From: Marixanthotalea marina
GTDB taxonomy: Bacteria > Bacteroidota > Bacteroidia > Flavobacteriales > Flavobacteriaceae
Direction: 5' to 3'
DNA length: 64,000 bases
Assembly: GCA_018883545.1 (NCBI GenBank)
Contig: JAHLEH010000008.1
Location: 1-64,000 of the forward strand
In this document: piece after piece, positions 1-8,922 of the stretch
How the letters are laid out: each line of letters opens with the position of its first letter
Numbering within the stretch: position 1 is the first letter of the stretch
Notes under the pieces: generated by a model
What the model saw: only the letters and a program-made list of their open reading frames with translations
What the model was told of the DNA's origin: nothing
Database searches by the model: none
Program-made: the position numbers and the translations under genes

Positions 1-152
1 ATATCATTAACAACGACCGAAATCTTCCGGTACTCAAAATGGTCTATTCTCTTGTCGACAGCAACCGTTTCCAGTTACCGCCTTACGCTGTCAATCCAAT
101 ATGTCTATGAACTTTTATATCTTCTCTGCCCAACTCGTTTCCTCGTTAAGCG
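1..152 (-). other. 5' leader of an rRNA operon lying left of the window
   Basis: Read on the minus strand, this stretch runs from the tandem promoters at 157-322 toward the window edge. It contains a TTCATAGACATATTGG motif (about 104-119) resembling the boxA-type leader seen before 16S rRNA in Flavobacteriaceae, and short GC-containing stems such as ACCGGAAGATTTCGGT (about 22-37). No 16S sequence is inside the window, so the rRNA assignment is inferred from the promoter and leader style. The GCACCCGC that follows both -7 boxes is typical of stable-RNA promoters in this group. Confidence 0.65.
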
Positions 153-156
153 GGTG

Positions 157-188
157 CAAATATAAAACCCTTTTCCGTCTCCGTCAAA
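157..188 (-). promoter_or_regulatory. rRNA-type promoter P1 (leader-proximal)
   Basis: On the minus strand a TTTG (185-188) and TATATTTG (157-164) are separated by 20 bases, an excellent match to the Bacteroidetes housekeeping promoter. Transcription would start near 150-153 within GCACCCGC and run left, off the window. The same GCACCCGC follows P2. Confidence 0.78.
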
Positions 189-291
189 ACTTTTTCCAAC
201 TTTTTTTTGAACTTTTTTTCAAGCCCCTGGAAAACAAGGAAAAACACGGTAAAGAACTTCCGAAAACAGGACCTTGCCCGTTTTGCGGGTG

Positions 292-322
292 CAAACATAC
301 CACCTTTTTACACTTCCGCAAT
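292..322 (-). promoter_or_regulatory. rRNA-type promoter P2 (upstream, tandem)
   Basis: On the minus strand ATTG (319-322) and TATGTTTG (292-299) are 19 bases apart, followed by the same GCACCCGC initiator seen at P1. Tandem promoters about 135 bases apart are usual for rRNA operons. The small open frames across 101-492 have no independent support and are not called as genes. Confidence 0.7.
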
Positions 323-423
323 GGCTTTTCACAAATATTTTTAAACCTTTTTCTAAGACCATCACAAACAACCTTAAAATCACACGATTACACATCAAAA
401 AAATCCTGGAGGGGATGGAAAAA

Positions 424-2373
424 TTACATAAAGAAGTTCCAAACAATACCAAAACGAACCGTAAAATCCCTGTATGGATAGTTTGGAGCTGAATAATAAT
501 CGTAACCCGTAAAAGCAGAATTAAAGTGTTCTGCCTTTAAAAAGATACGCGTTTGACGTATTTTGGCATTAATGAAAAAGTCTAATCTAGGAAATTCTCC
601 ATATTGCCTATCGTTCTGCACATAGAATTCTGCCAATAAAGGATCGTAGGCATTCATATAATACTTGGTAAAATAATTTAATGTAACCCCCGTTTGCAAG
701 TACATGGCTTTTTTGAAGACGTGATTAGAATAATAAAGTGTATTACGTGTTATTATTTCTGGTACATTCAAAATTCCACTACCATTGGTTGCCTTTTGGT
801 AAAGTACCGTATTGTTAAGTGCAAAATGTCCAACCCTTATTTCCTTTTCCAATTTCACTTTCAAATAATTTATGGTATTGTTGGCTTGGTATGCTTTTAC
901 AGCACTTGTTGAATCTTTTTTGAAATAAGTATAATCTGTTATTGTAGAATAGTCTACCGAAATATTGGCCAGTTTCTCCGATTTTAATTGAAATTCTAGC
1001 TGTTGGGTTTCGGTATTGTTGAAATTGTTTTGCCAATTATAATTAATATAATTGCTCTGGTATAATAATACGTTATAATTTGGCGCTTTGGAATTGTGGC
1101 TCACCATTGCGGTTACAGATATATCGTCATTTAGTTTATAAGTAGCTTCTCCCTTAATAAAATTACCTTCAAAATCGCCAACAACGTTAAGCCCCAACGA
1201 ACCTTTCAACTCAAAACCTTTGAATTGCTTATGGTATTTACCGCCTACGGCAAACACCTCTCCTTTTATTCTATTTGTAATGGTATTACCATTTAGCACT
1301 ACAACTTTATCGTAGCCATAATTGTAATTGGTATTGCTTACATTAAATTGTAAATCGCCCAGAATATCATTACTATAATTTAAATTGACTTGATTATAGA
1401 AATTCTCTAATGTAACACGATCCCTAAAACCTGATGCTTTAAATGCTGTACCAAAATATTCTTGAACTGCATTGCTTTGGTCATACTGATACGATTTATC
1501 CTCCATAGACATAATATGCCCCAAACTTATTTGGTTTGTTGAAAGTGTGTCCTTCTTATTCAGCAGATAATATTTATGGTCTAAATAAAAGCGTTTTCCT
1601 TTTAACATGCTTTCAGCATTTTCAAAATTGACTTCTAAAATAGACCTATCTAAAAACTCGGGGTCTCCCGTTTCAAAATACTCAATATTATCATCACGCA
1701 AGCCACCATTTTCTTGATTCATTAAATCTTGTGTTACCACGTGGGTTTTCATAAAGTAACGTTTGTTCTTGGTTTGGTAATTAGCCGTAACCCTAAAATT
1801 ACCAGTACTTGTTAAAATATGCTGATATTTACCCAATGACCGTAGCCCTTTGTAAGCTATAGACAGGTTTAATTGTGGCGAAGTATTAACCGTAAAAAAG
1901 GAATCGGCCAATTGCCCTTGTTCAAAAGCAGATTTATATAATAGTTCGGTTAATGGCGTTGGCACTCTATAATAATTTATATCTGCCACTTCCATATAAT
2001 TGAAGTGCCTTGCCCTAGCTCCAAAACTTGGCATTAGGTCTTCACTACCAAAATCGTAAGCCAAAGTATTATATGTTTGACCTAAGTTTGAAAAAGGAAT
2101 AAGCTCAAAATTATCACGTCTTAGATAATTGAACTTATACTCCTTTTGTATGGTAAGCGTGGTATCTACATAAGTGGTATCGTTTTCGTTGGAAATTATT
2201 AGATACTCTTTTATGTTGGCTACTTTCTGTTTGGCTTTAGCACCTTCCATTTCCTGCATACTTGGAGTTCCTGAATTTGTGCCTTGTGGTCTTGCAGGAC
2301 CATTTGGTCTATTTTGAGCATAGGTTTCACAAACCAAAAACATTAAAAAGATTGCTGAAAATATTCTTACCAT
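424..2373 (-). CDS. putative outer-membrane porin (Porin_10-like beta-barrel)
   Basis: A 649-residue secreted protein. Residues 1-19 form a signal peptide ending in TYAQ, followed by a Pro/Gly/Asn-rich linker (20-45) and then a long region of alternating aromatic and polar strands ending in ...GIVWNFFM, as expected for an outer-membrane beta-barrel with a C-terminal aromatic strand. Length, N-terminal pattern and position beside rnhB match the putative porin family common in Flavobacteriaceae (from memory of the family). The substrate is unknown. The gene is divergent from rnhB; a TACTTTTG box at 2393-2400 lies 19 bases before the ATG. Confidence 0.78.
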   Translation of the reverse strand: MVRIFSAIFLMFLVCETYAQNRPNGPARPQGTNSGTPSMQEMEGAKAKQKVANIKEYLIISNENDTTYVDTTLTIQKEYKFNYLRRDNFELIPFSNLGQTYNTLAYDFGSEDLMPSFGARARHFNYMEVADINYYRVPTPLTELLYKSAFEQGQLADSFFTVNTSPQLNLSIAYKGLRSLGKYQHILTSTGNFRVTANYQTKNKRYFMKTHVVTQDLMNQENGGLRDDNIEYFETGDPEFLDRSILEVNFENAESMLKGKRFYLDHKYYLLNKKDTLSTNQISLGHIMSMEDKSYQYDQSNAVQEYFGTAFKASGFRDRVTLENFYNQVNLNYSNDILGDLQFNVSNTNYNYGYDKVVVLNGNTITNRIKGEVFAVGGKYHKQFKGFELKGSLGLNVVGDFEGNFIKGEATYKLNDDISVTAMVSHNSKAPNYNVLLYQSNYINYNWQNNFNNTETQQLEFQLKSEKLANISVDYSTITDYTYFKKDSTSAVKAYQANNTINYLKVKLEKEIRVGHFALNNTVLYQKATNGSGILNVPEIITRNTLYYSNHVFKKAMYLQTGVTLNYFTKYYMNAYDPLLAEFYVQNDRQYGEFPRLDFFINAKIRQTRIFLKAEHFNSAFTGYDYYSAPNYPYRDFTVRFGIVWNFFM

Positions 2374-2392
2374 TAATTTAATTTTTCCGAAG

Positions 2393-2440
2393 CAAAAGTA
2401 ATTATTTGAACGTTAAGTGTAAGTAAAAATTATAAATTTG
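2393..2440. promoter_or_regulatory. divergent promoter region between porin and rnhB
   Basis: The minus strand carries TACTTTTG (2393-2400) pointing at the porin gene. The plus strand carries TAAATTTG (2433-2440) pointing at rnhB. Both fit the TAnnTTTG -7 box; a TTTG at 2405-2408 is 24 bases from the rnhB box, longer than usual, so the -33 parts are weak. Confidence 0.5.
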
Positions 2441-2457
2441 ACAATAACTATTATTTC

Positions 2458-3057
2458 ATGCTAGCATTAAACCATTCAGATTTCAAATTAGAGTGTGGTA
2501 CCGATGAAGCAGGTCGCGGTTGTTTGGCTGGACCCGTAACAGCTGCTGCCGTAATTTTACCTGAAGCTTTTGAAAATTCCATACTAAACGATTCGAAACA
2601 ATTGACGGAAAAGAAAAGAGATTTATTGAAGTCTATAATCGAAAATGAATCCTTAACTTTTAGTGTTGCCCATATTTTTCAAGAGGAAATTGATAAAATA
2701 AATATTTTGAACGCCTCTATTTTGGCCATGCACAAATCGATTGAAAGTTTAAACACAGCTCCCGAATTTATAATCGTAGATGGCAACAAGTTTAAACCGT
2801 TTAAAAATATTCCCTTTGAAACCATAATTAAGGGCGATGGTAAATATATGAGCATTGCCGCCGCTTCCGTTTTGGCCAAGACCCATAGAGATGCTTATAT
2901 GAACGCCATTCATGAAGAATATCCCATGTACAATTGGAAAAAAAACAAGGGCTACCCAACTGCCGAGCACCGAGAGGCCATAAAAAAATATGGCATTACC
3001 AAATACCACAGAAAATCGTTTAGGCTCTTACCAGAGCAATTAAAACTTAATATTTAA
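2458..3057 (+). CDS. rnhB: ribonuclease HII
   Basis: A 199-residue cytoplasmic nuclease that cuts the RNA strand of RNA-DNA hybrids, including single misincorporated ribonucleotides. The family signature DEAGRG is at residues 16-21 (metal-binding D16 and E17). DSKQLT (45-50), IIVDGN with D108, KGDG (125-128) and the [14 protein letters not shown] block (132-145, D145) are all present. Full length with no odd features. The start is supported by the TAAATTTG box 17 bases upstream. It is followed 85 bases later by a lipoprotein gene on the same strand with no terminator between them, so they may be co-transcribed. Confidence 0.95.
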   Translation: MLALNHSDFKLECGTDEAGRGCLAGPVTAAAVILPEAFENSILNDSKQLTEKKRDLLKSIIENESLTFSVAHIFQEEIDKINILNASILAMHKSIESLNTAPEFIIVDGNKFKPFKNIPFETIIKGDGKYMSIAAASVLAKTHRDAYMNAIHEEYPMYNWKKNKGYPTAEHREAIKKYGITKYHRKSFRLLPEQLKLNI

Positions 3058-3142
3058 CTGCTTATAAAATTAAGTCTATATTCCTATGGTTTTGTTTAAT
3101 AGTAAAATGAAAAATATGTAGGTTTGTAAAAACTAATTTCCC

Positions 3143-5575
3143 ATGAGATTTTTTTGTTTCGCTTTCTTACTTTTTTTAACCTACAGTTGCAACAATACGA
3201 ATACCACCAGAAACAAACTTATTCACTACACACCAGAAAATGCTTCTATTATTGTAAAAGCTAATAATATTGAAAGCTTAAAAAGTACACTAAACAACAA
3301 CAACTTTTTTAAAACGCTCGAAAGTACCCAAACCTATAAAGCACTTAATGAAAAATTAGAAAGTCTATCGCTTTTTAAACCAGAGGGCGTTATGCTTGTT
3401 TGTTTTTCTAAAGACCAAACCGATAGCCTTCAATTTACTGTCATAACAAAATATACTAAAGACCTGTTTGTAACTGACTCCCTAAAAGACTATACCGAAG
3501 AAACCCTAACAAACAAAGGCAAATCCATTATTAAATCGTCCTTAAAAAACAACACATTTTACAGTACTATTATAGACAGCACGTTTATTTCTTCTTCATC
3601 TAGAGCGATTATTGATTTAGCTTATGAAAAGCCAAATATAGATGCTGAACTCGAAAAAATATACAACACCACAAGCACGGATAGAACAGTGTCATTCATT
3701 ATAAAGTCTGATACAACATTTATTAAATCGTTTTTCTTAAATGACAGTTTACCGCTTGAAACATTTAGTAACTATATGGCTTTGGATGCTGATGTTGACC
3801 AAAACCAAATCTTTATCAATGGTATTACACAAGCCCTAGATTCATCAAAGAGCTTTATAAACATCTTTAAAGACATTATTCCGCAGGAAAACCAAATACA
3901 AAACATTACACCTTATACCAGTGATGGTTTTTTAAGTTTTACGTACAACAATTTTAAAAACTTTGAAACCAATATAAATAAGTTCAATAAAAAAGATTCT
4001 TTGGTTGCCGGCACTTCACTTTTTGACAATATTGCCGAAGTTGGTGTTATTTACGAAGGCGACAATAGGGCTGTAGCTTTAAATTCCTTGGATATTATTG
4101 CAACGAAAGACCAATTACTATCAGAATTAAATTTAAAAGAAAATTACAGGGAAGTTGATATTTACAGTTTTAGCAAGCCAGAACTTTTTAATGATGTTTT
4201 CCACCCCTTAATAACGTCTAAAAACCTTACCGAATATTGCATTTTAGATAACTATTTTGTGTTTGCCAATAACATGGATTTGCTAAAAAGCATTATTACC
4301 AATTACCAGAACAAAACCGCATTGGGCGAGCAAGCTTATTTTAAAGACATTAAAGAACAGCTAAACGACGCTTCTTCTTTAATGGTTGTATTAAATCCTA
4401 CTTTATTGAAAAAAACATTGGAAAAAAATCTTGATGAAACCATAGCTTCAGATTTAAAACAATACAACGCATCTGCTTTGCAGTTTATTTACGATTCTAA
4501 TTTTGCCCATATTAATGCCATTATCAAGGAAACCAAAGCCAAGGCAAGCAGCAACTCCATTACCGAAGAACTAAACATTAAACTAGACAACGATTTACTG
4601 AACTCACCTCAATTTGTTACAAACCATTACACACGTGAACAAGAAATTGTGGTGCAGGATATAAAAAACAACTTGTATTTAATTTCCAATAAAGGAAAAA
4701 TACTTTGGAAAAAACAACTGGAAGGTCCTGTTTTAGGAAATATAGAACAAATTGATATTTACAAAAATGGAAAGCTTCAATTGGCTTTTGCCACGCCACA
4801 CCGTCTTTATGTTATTGATAGAAATGGAAAGGATGTCGATCCTTTTCCTGGAAAATTCAACGATTTAATAACCCAACCACTTTCGGTGTTTGATTACGAT
4901 AAAAACAAAAACTACCGACTATTGGTAACACAAGGTAAAAATGTATTGATGTACGATGTAAATGCTAAAATCGTAAAAGGCTTCGTTTTTAAATCGGCTA
5001 ACGCCAACATTATAAGTCAGCCACAACATATAAGAATTGGCAGAAAAGACTATTTATTGTTTAAAACCGAAAACAAACTTTACATACTAGATAGAACGGG
5101 CAGAACCAGAGTAACGCCAAAAACATCGCTTTCTTTTTCCAACGAACCGGTATTTTTATACAATAATAAATTCACCACCACCACGAATATTGGCGATTTA
5201 TTGAATATAGATCCCAACGGCAATGTGGCGAGTGTAAATTTAAACCTGACGGAAAACCATCATATTGACGCTACCAACAAAACCTTGGCCACTATGAGTG
5301 AAAACAAACTCACCATTAAAGGCAAAACTGTTGAGTTGGATTTTGGAAGTTATACCACGCCCAAAATATTTTATATAAACGACAAAATTTATGTGAGCGT
5401 AACAGACTTACAATCGCACAAAGTTTACCTGTTTGACAGCCAAGCCGAACCCATACCTAATTTCCCTGTATATGGCAACTCATCTATAAACTTAGATAAC
5501 ATTGACAGGAACAGAAACTTGGAGTTTGTGGTAAAAGGCGAAAACAATTCCATCATTCTTTACGAAATCCACTAG
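3143..5575 (+). CDS. large lipoprotein with a beta-propeller-like C-terminal half
   Basis: An 810-residue protein with a lipoprotein signal peptide whose lipobox ends LTYSC at about residue 16, so it is probably membrane-anchored and faces the periplasm. Residues 20-460 are a Ser/Asn/Asp-rich domain with repeated FxSFxxN-type strands, reminiscent of DUF3352-like flavobacterial proteins. From about 490 onward the protein has PQQ/WD-like blades, for example YLISNKGKILWKKQL and RLYVIDRNGKDV, where displayed values alternate with aspartate-rich turns. The function is unknown and no catalytic motif is visible. It lies just downstream of rnhB on the same strand. Confidence 0.7.
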   Translation: MRFFCFAFLLFLTYSCNNTNTTRNKLIHYTPENASIIVKANNIESLKSTLNNNNFFKTLESTQTYKALNEKLESLSLFKPEGVMLVCFSKDQTDSLQFTVITKYTKDLFVTDSLKDYTEETLTNKGKSIIKSSLKNNTFYSTIIDSTFISSSSRAIIDLAYEKPNIDAELEKIYNTTSTDRTVSFIIKSDTTFIKSFFLNDSLPLETFSNYMALDADVDQNQIFINGITQALDSSKSFINIFKDIIPQENQIQNITPYTSDGFLSFTYNNFKNFETNINKFNKKDSLVAGTSLFDNIAEVGVIYEGDNRAVALNSLDIIATKDQLLSELNLKENYREVDIYSFSKPELFNDVFHPLITSKNLTEYCILDNYFVFANNMDLLKSIITNYQNKTALGEQAYFKDIKEQLNDASSLMVVLNPTLLKKTLEKNLDETIASDLKQYNASALQFIYDSNFAHINAIIKETKAKASSNSITEELNIKLDNDLLNSPQFVTNHYTREQEIVVQDIKNNLYLISNKGKILWKKQLEGPVLGNIEQIDIYKNGKLQLAFATPHRLYVIDRNGKDVDPFPGKFNDLITQPLSVFDYDKNKNYRLLVTQGKNVLMYDVNAKIVKGFVFKSANANIISQPQHIRIGRKDYLLFKTENKLYILDRTGRTRVTPKTSLSFSNEPVFLYNNKFTTTTNIGDLLNIDPNGNVASVNLNLTENHHIDATNKTLATMSENKLTIKGKTVELDFGSYTTPKIFYINDKIYVSVTDLQSHKVYLFDSQAEPIPNFPVYGNSSINLDNIDRNRNLEFVVKGENNSIILYEIH

Positions 5576-5799
5576 GTTTTATTAGGTTGATTTTTAATTT
5601 GTTTAAACCTTTTTGATATAACTATGTAAATTTCTATATTTACAAAGCTATTAATCAATTTAAATCTTAATTTCTCAACAACATTCTTAAAATAAGCCTA
5701 GAGCTTTATCTGTTTCAACAACTATTCTTTTTATAAAAAAATTAGATTGGTTTTTGTATTGATATGTTTTTAAAGATAAATCTCAAGTCCCTGAATCTA

Positions 5800-5836
5800 G
5801 AACGTCAAGGCCTCGGCTTTGGCGTTCACTTTTTTA
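5800..5836 (+). terminator. intrinsic terminator-like hairpin in a 310-base gap
   Basis: The arms at 5800-5812 and 5815-5827 pair over about 12 base pairs with two G-T wobbles, followed by a run of T (5830-5835). This would end the transcript of the lipoprotein gene. The rest of the gap (5576-5885) is AT-rich and holds no gene I can support. A 17-codon frame at 5836-5889 overlaps the next start codon as ATGA but may be chance. Confidence 0.6.
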
Positions 5837-5885
5837 TGCATTTCTCTTTTTTAATTAGTACTATTGCAATCTTAAAACTACGACC

Positions 5886-6935
5886 ATGATTTCAAGGAAA
5901 AATGCATCCATTTCAAAATTCATTATCCATAAAGTTGGCAACAAGTTCAACGATACAAAAAATGCGTTCTCAGATAAAACGGTAGATTTTGACGAAGCTA
6001 GCTACGATTTAATGCTTCCTTTCTTGCTGCGCCCATTTAGCAGTGCAGTGCAAAGTTATAGGTTTAACCACCATGCCAATATTTCCTTAAACGAGATTAA
6101 CAGCTATAGCTCTCAAATTTTTAATGACGATGATGCTTTTGTAGAAACCTCCAAACACATTGTTACGCATTTATACGAACAATCTACTTCTGCAAACATT
6201 AAAACAGGGGATGTTATGGTAGTCATGTTTGAAGGCATTGAATTTAACGAAATAACCACAAACGCTTTGGGCATTTTTAAAATTGAAAACAAAGTAGATT
6301 TTTTTCAAACTTATTTAGAAAACAACAGTTACGATGTCTTGGTGCAAAGAGGTATTAGCTCAAAAAAAGTAGACAAAGGCTGTTTAATTCTAAACCAAAA
6401 AGATACCGAAGGTCCTATTGTGTTTAGTGTGGACAACAATAACTATGACGCCCAATATTGGATAGACCGCTTTTTGAACATAAAATATGCCGATGATGCT
6501 AACAACCATACACAACAGTATATTTCGTTTTGTAAAGAATTCTCTAGCGAAATTTTAAAAACCAGTTATGGCGCCCAAGAGCAAAATACATTCTTGGCAA
6601 AAACCATCGATTTCTTTAAGGAAAATGAAGTGGTGAATATTGAACGTTTTAAAGAAGATATTTTTGAAGAACCCAAACACAAAAGTTTATTTGACGACTA
6701 CAAAAAAACATTTGAGGGCGAACAGAACATTGTTTTGAGAAATCAATTTGATGTGGCCGAAGCGGTTGTAAACAAGGAAAAGAAAAAAATTAAAACCGAT
6801 ATAAAACTAGATACCAACATTCAAATAAAATTAAATATTGATGCCCCCGAAGCTTCGAGCGAATATTTGGAACGTGGTTATGATGATGAAAAAAAGATGC
6901 ATTATTATAAAGTATTCTTTAATGCCGAGGCTTAA
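5886..6935 (+). CDS. nucleoid-associated protein, NdpA/YejK family
   Basis: A 349-residue cytoplasmic protein resembling the NdpA (YejK, PF04245) family of nucleoid-associated proteins. Typical features are the N-terminal SKFIIHKVGNK segment, the LMLPFLLRPF block at about residues 43-52, a GDVMVVMFEGIEF strand near 110-122, and a phage-repressor-like C-terminal part. The family binds the nucleoid, but its exact role is unclear even in well-studied species. The stop codon interlocks with that of the convergent GNAT gene in a shared TTAA (6932-6935), so there is no room for a terminator. Confidence 0.8.
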   Translation: MISRKNASISKFIIHKVGNKFNDTKNAFSDKTVDFDEASYDLMLPFLLRPFSSAVQSYRFNHHANISLNEINSYSSQIFNDDDAFVETSKHIVTHLYEQSTSANIKTGDVMVVMFEGIEFNEITTNALGIFKIENKVDFFQTYLENNSYDVLVQRGISSKKVDKGCLILNQKDTEGPIVFSVDNNNYDAQYWIDRFLNIKYADDANNHTQQYISFCKEFSSEILKTSYGAQEQNTFLAKTIDFFKENEVVNIERFKEDIFEEPKHKSLFDDYKKTFEGEQNIVLRNQFDVAEAVVNKEKKKIKTDIKLDTNIQIKLNIDAPEASSEYLERGYDDEKKMHYYKVFFNAEA

Positions 6936-7375
6936 GGCTCCAAAGCATACAGGACTTCTTTTTGGCCTTGATCATTAAGTTCCTTTATTTTTTTAAAGCC
7001 ATTTTTTACATAAAAACTATGCAGGTCTAAATCTTCAATAGTCAACCAATACTTTTGTTGCGGAAACTTGTCCTTTAATTTAGAAAGCCATAACGAGCCT
7101 AAGTTTTGTCCGCGTCTTTCTTGCAAAACATAAACAAACCCTAAATACAAATAGCCTTTGCTAAACCATACTTTGGCTTCTTCTTTGGCGTATAACATGT
7201 CTGGCGGACATTCATAAAAAACCAATCCGCCAGCAATGGGTTTTTCATTATCCAAAAGTAAATAACATTTGGTTGTGTCTTTATAATTATTCCAAACAGG
7301 CAAAATGGTTTCTTGCCAATCTAAAGGCAGTATGTTAAAGAATTGGTTGTATTGTATTGTTTCCTTAAAAACCAT
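6932..7375 (-). CDS. GNAT-family N-acetyltransferase
   Basis: A 147-residue protein when started at the ATG at 7373-7375, which follows the stop codon of the upstream ATP-grasp gene by one base (TAA-T-ATG). The longer open frame would overlap the end of that gene and is less likely. The GNAT fold is seen in the GLVFYE strand, the YLYLGFVYVLQERRGQNLGSLWLSKL acetyl-CoA-binding block (R/Q-x-x-G-x-G/N type), and the C-terminal LDLHSFYVKNGFKKI segment. Coupling to a PurD-like ligase suggests a shared pathway. The acceptor substrate cannot be told. Confidence 0.75.
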   Translation of the reverse strand: MVFKETIQYNQFFNILPLDWQETILPVWNNYKDTTKCYLLLDNEKPIAGGLVFYECPPDMLYAKEEAKVWFSKGYLYLGFVYVLQERRGQNLGSLWLSKLKDKFPQQKYWLTIEDLDLHSFYVKNGFKKIKELNDQGQKEVLYALEP

Positions 7376-7376
7376 A

Positions 7377-8672
7377 TTAAAGTAGTCCCCAAGACCATAA
7401 TTTATCGGAATCTTCAAACCACCGGTCACCAATATCGGTTCTATAATATCCGTTGTTGATGATGATGTTACCTATTCTATTATACATCATTTTTTGGGCA
7501 TCTTTCATCGTTGTTCCTGTTCCTGTTACCAAGACTGCTATGCCAGTATTACCCGTAATCAACCACTGGTCGTTAATATTTTTTAAGTGCATTGGGTGCA
7601 CACCTTCCTTGTTGTTCTTCTTAAAAACAACCACCGCATCTTTAGAAAAAAGCCTAAACGTTTTTTTATCGTCATAAGGAAACGGTGGCACCACAATAAA
7701 AGCACCTACCTGAAACCCCTTTTTTACGTTTATTTTAAAAGACCTCCCTGAAGCCAACTTATAGAACAATTCGCCCATAGGTTCTATAATACCGGCTCGT
7801 TGAATAAATATCTGTGGATAACCAAAACGCGATGTAAACTCTAAAGGATAAATGCCATTGCCATTAACAATGCAGTTTATATCTATATGCCCTATAAAAT
7901 TATGTTTGGCTAAAGTATTTTGAAATTTCAGCAACGTAGCTTCAAAAATGGGTGAATCTTTGGTCCAAAACATACTCGTTCCCATCTCCCCTGTAGAAAC
8001 ACCAAGCTCTTTAGGAAAAAGTTTTTTATGTTCGAAAGTCACATTTATAGGATAGATAAATTCCTTACCATTAAAAAACGCTGCAATGGAAATTTCTACA
8101 CCTTTTACTTTACGCTGTAATTGGAAGTTGCCAAAATCGTCGCCCCAAGATTTTTCATAGGCTTTCAGCACACGAATTACATCTAAACCCTCATCATCAC
8201 TGCCAACAAAGAGCAATTGCTTTAATTCTTGGGTCTCGCCACAAGGCTTCAAAACATACGAATTTGGATTTTGCTCTATATAAATAATAGCTTCATTAAA
8301 AGAAGTGAATTCTTTTGAAGGCAATACTTTTATTTTGTGCCTTTGAAGTTCGGCCTGACCAAAATTCCTGTCCAATTCCAACTTATCGGTATATTCGGTA
8401 CCGCCTATCACCAATTTTCCTGAAGCTCTTAAATCGGTTGCTATTTTACCATAACCCGTGTAATCAAAAACAATAATGTCTGCCCAATCTGTATGATCTT
8501 CCCATTTGGCTACTTTTTTAACAAAGCCAAGACCTATTTCGCGCGAAGATTTGTCTTCTATATAAAGTTTCACTTCATTGCCTTCATTTAATATGGTAAA
8601 AGCAATGTCTAAAGATTCGCCCCATCTGGAAACGAAAAGGAATTTTTTTCCTGCAGTTTGCTTTTTTTTCAC
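7377..8672 (-). CDS. PurD-like ATP-grasp ligase of unknown substrate
   Basis: A 431-residue protein with the layout of phosphoribosylamine-glycine ligase (PurD/GARS). It has an N-terminal Rossmann-like domain (FVSRWGESLDIAF, residues 13-25), a linker, and an ATP-grasp domain with conserved YVLKPCGETQELKQLL, GVEISIAAFFNGKEF, GEMGTSMFW and YPLEFTSRFGYPQ elements. The N-terminal glycine-rich GGREHA-type loop that binds phosphoribosylamine in true PurD is altered, so it may not make glycinamide ribonucleotide. It forms a one-base-spaced pair with a GNAT gene, and both are oriented leftward. A peptide- or amide-bond ligase role is inference. Confidence 0.7.
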   Translation of the reverse strand: MKKKQTAGKKFLFVSRWGESLDIAFTILNEGNEVKLYIEDKSSREIGLGFVKKVAKWEDHTDWADIIVFDYTGYGKIATDLRASGKLVIGGTEYTDKLELDRNFGQAELQRHKIKVLPSKEFTSFNEAIIYIEQNPNSYVLKPCGETQELKQLLFVGSDDEGLDVIRVLKAYEKSWGDDFGNFQLQRKVKGVEISIAAFFNGKEFIYPINVTFEHKKLFPKELGVSTGEMGTSMFWTKDSPIFEATLLKFQNTLAKHNFIGHIDINCIVNGNGIYPLEFTSRFGYPQIFIQRAGIIEPMGELFYKLASGRSFKINVKKGFQVGAFIVVPPFPYDDKKTFRLFSKDAVVVFKKNNKEGVHPMHLKNINDQWLITGNTGIAVLVTGTGTTMKDAQKMMYNRIGNIIINNGYYRTDIGDRWFEDSDKLWSWGLL

Positions 8673-8732
8673 TTGAAAAAAAGACTTGTATTTTTCATCT
8701 GTATATACTATTTGTTTTCAAAGGTCAGATGC

Positions 8733-8783
8733 AATGTTCATTTTTACACATTATAACTTAACGAATTATTAAAAGTGAACATT
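8733..8783. repeat. inverted repeat upstream of the ATP-grasp gene
   Basis: AATGTTCATTTTT (8733-8745) and AAAAGTGAACATT (8771-8783) are inverted copies matching at 12 of 13 positions, with 25 bases between them. They lie 60-110 bases in front of the ATP-grasp start and could be operator half-sites or a long stem. Confidence 0.45.
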
Positions 8784-8822
8784 TCATAATTTAAGCATTG
8801 AAATTTTATGCGAATTTATACA

Positions 8823-8840
8823 AATAACGGTTCCGTTATT
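8823..8840. repeat. perfect 18-base palindrome
   Basis: AATAACGGTTCCGTTATT is a perfect palindrome between the ATP-grasp gene and the secDF terminator. It could be a dimer-binding site or a short hairpin; there is no further evidence. Confidence 0.4.
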
Positions 8841-8872
8841 CTTTTAATATCATAATTTTTTTACCCATAAAA

Positions 8873-8902
8873 AAAGCCTATCAATTTTCATTGATAGGCT
8901 TT
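8873..8902 (-). terminator. terminator of secDF
   Basis: AAAGCCTATCAA (8873-8884) pairs perfectly with TTGATAGGCTTT (8891-8902) across a six-base loop. On the minus strand it is followed by T residues, which ends the secDF transcript. Confidence 0.85.
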
Positions 8903-8922
8903 AATTTTCTTAAAGAAATAAA

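Noticed and set aside
101..492. Open frames of 72-126 residues in the rRNA leader region
   Set aside because: They lie on top of the two promoters and the leader RNA, use unusual composition and overlap on both strands; the promoter reading explains the sequence better.
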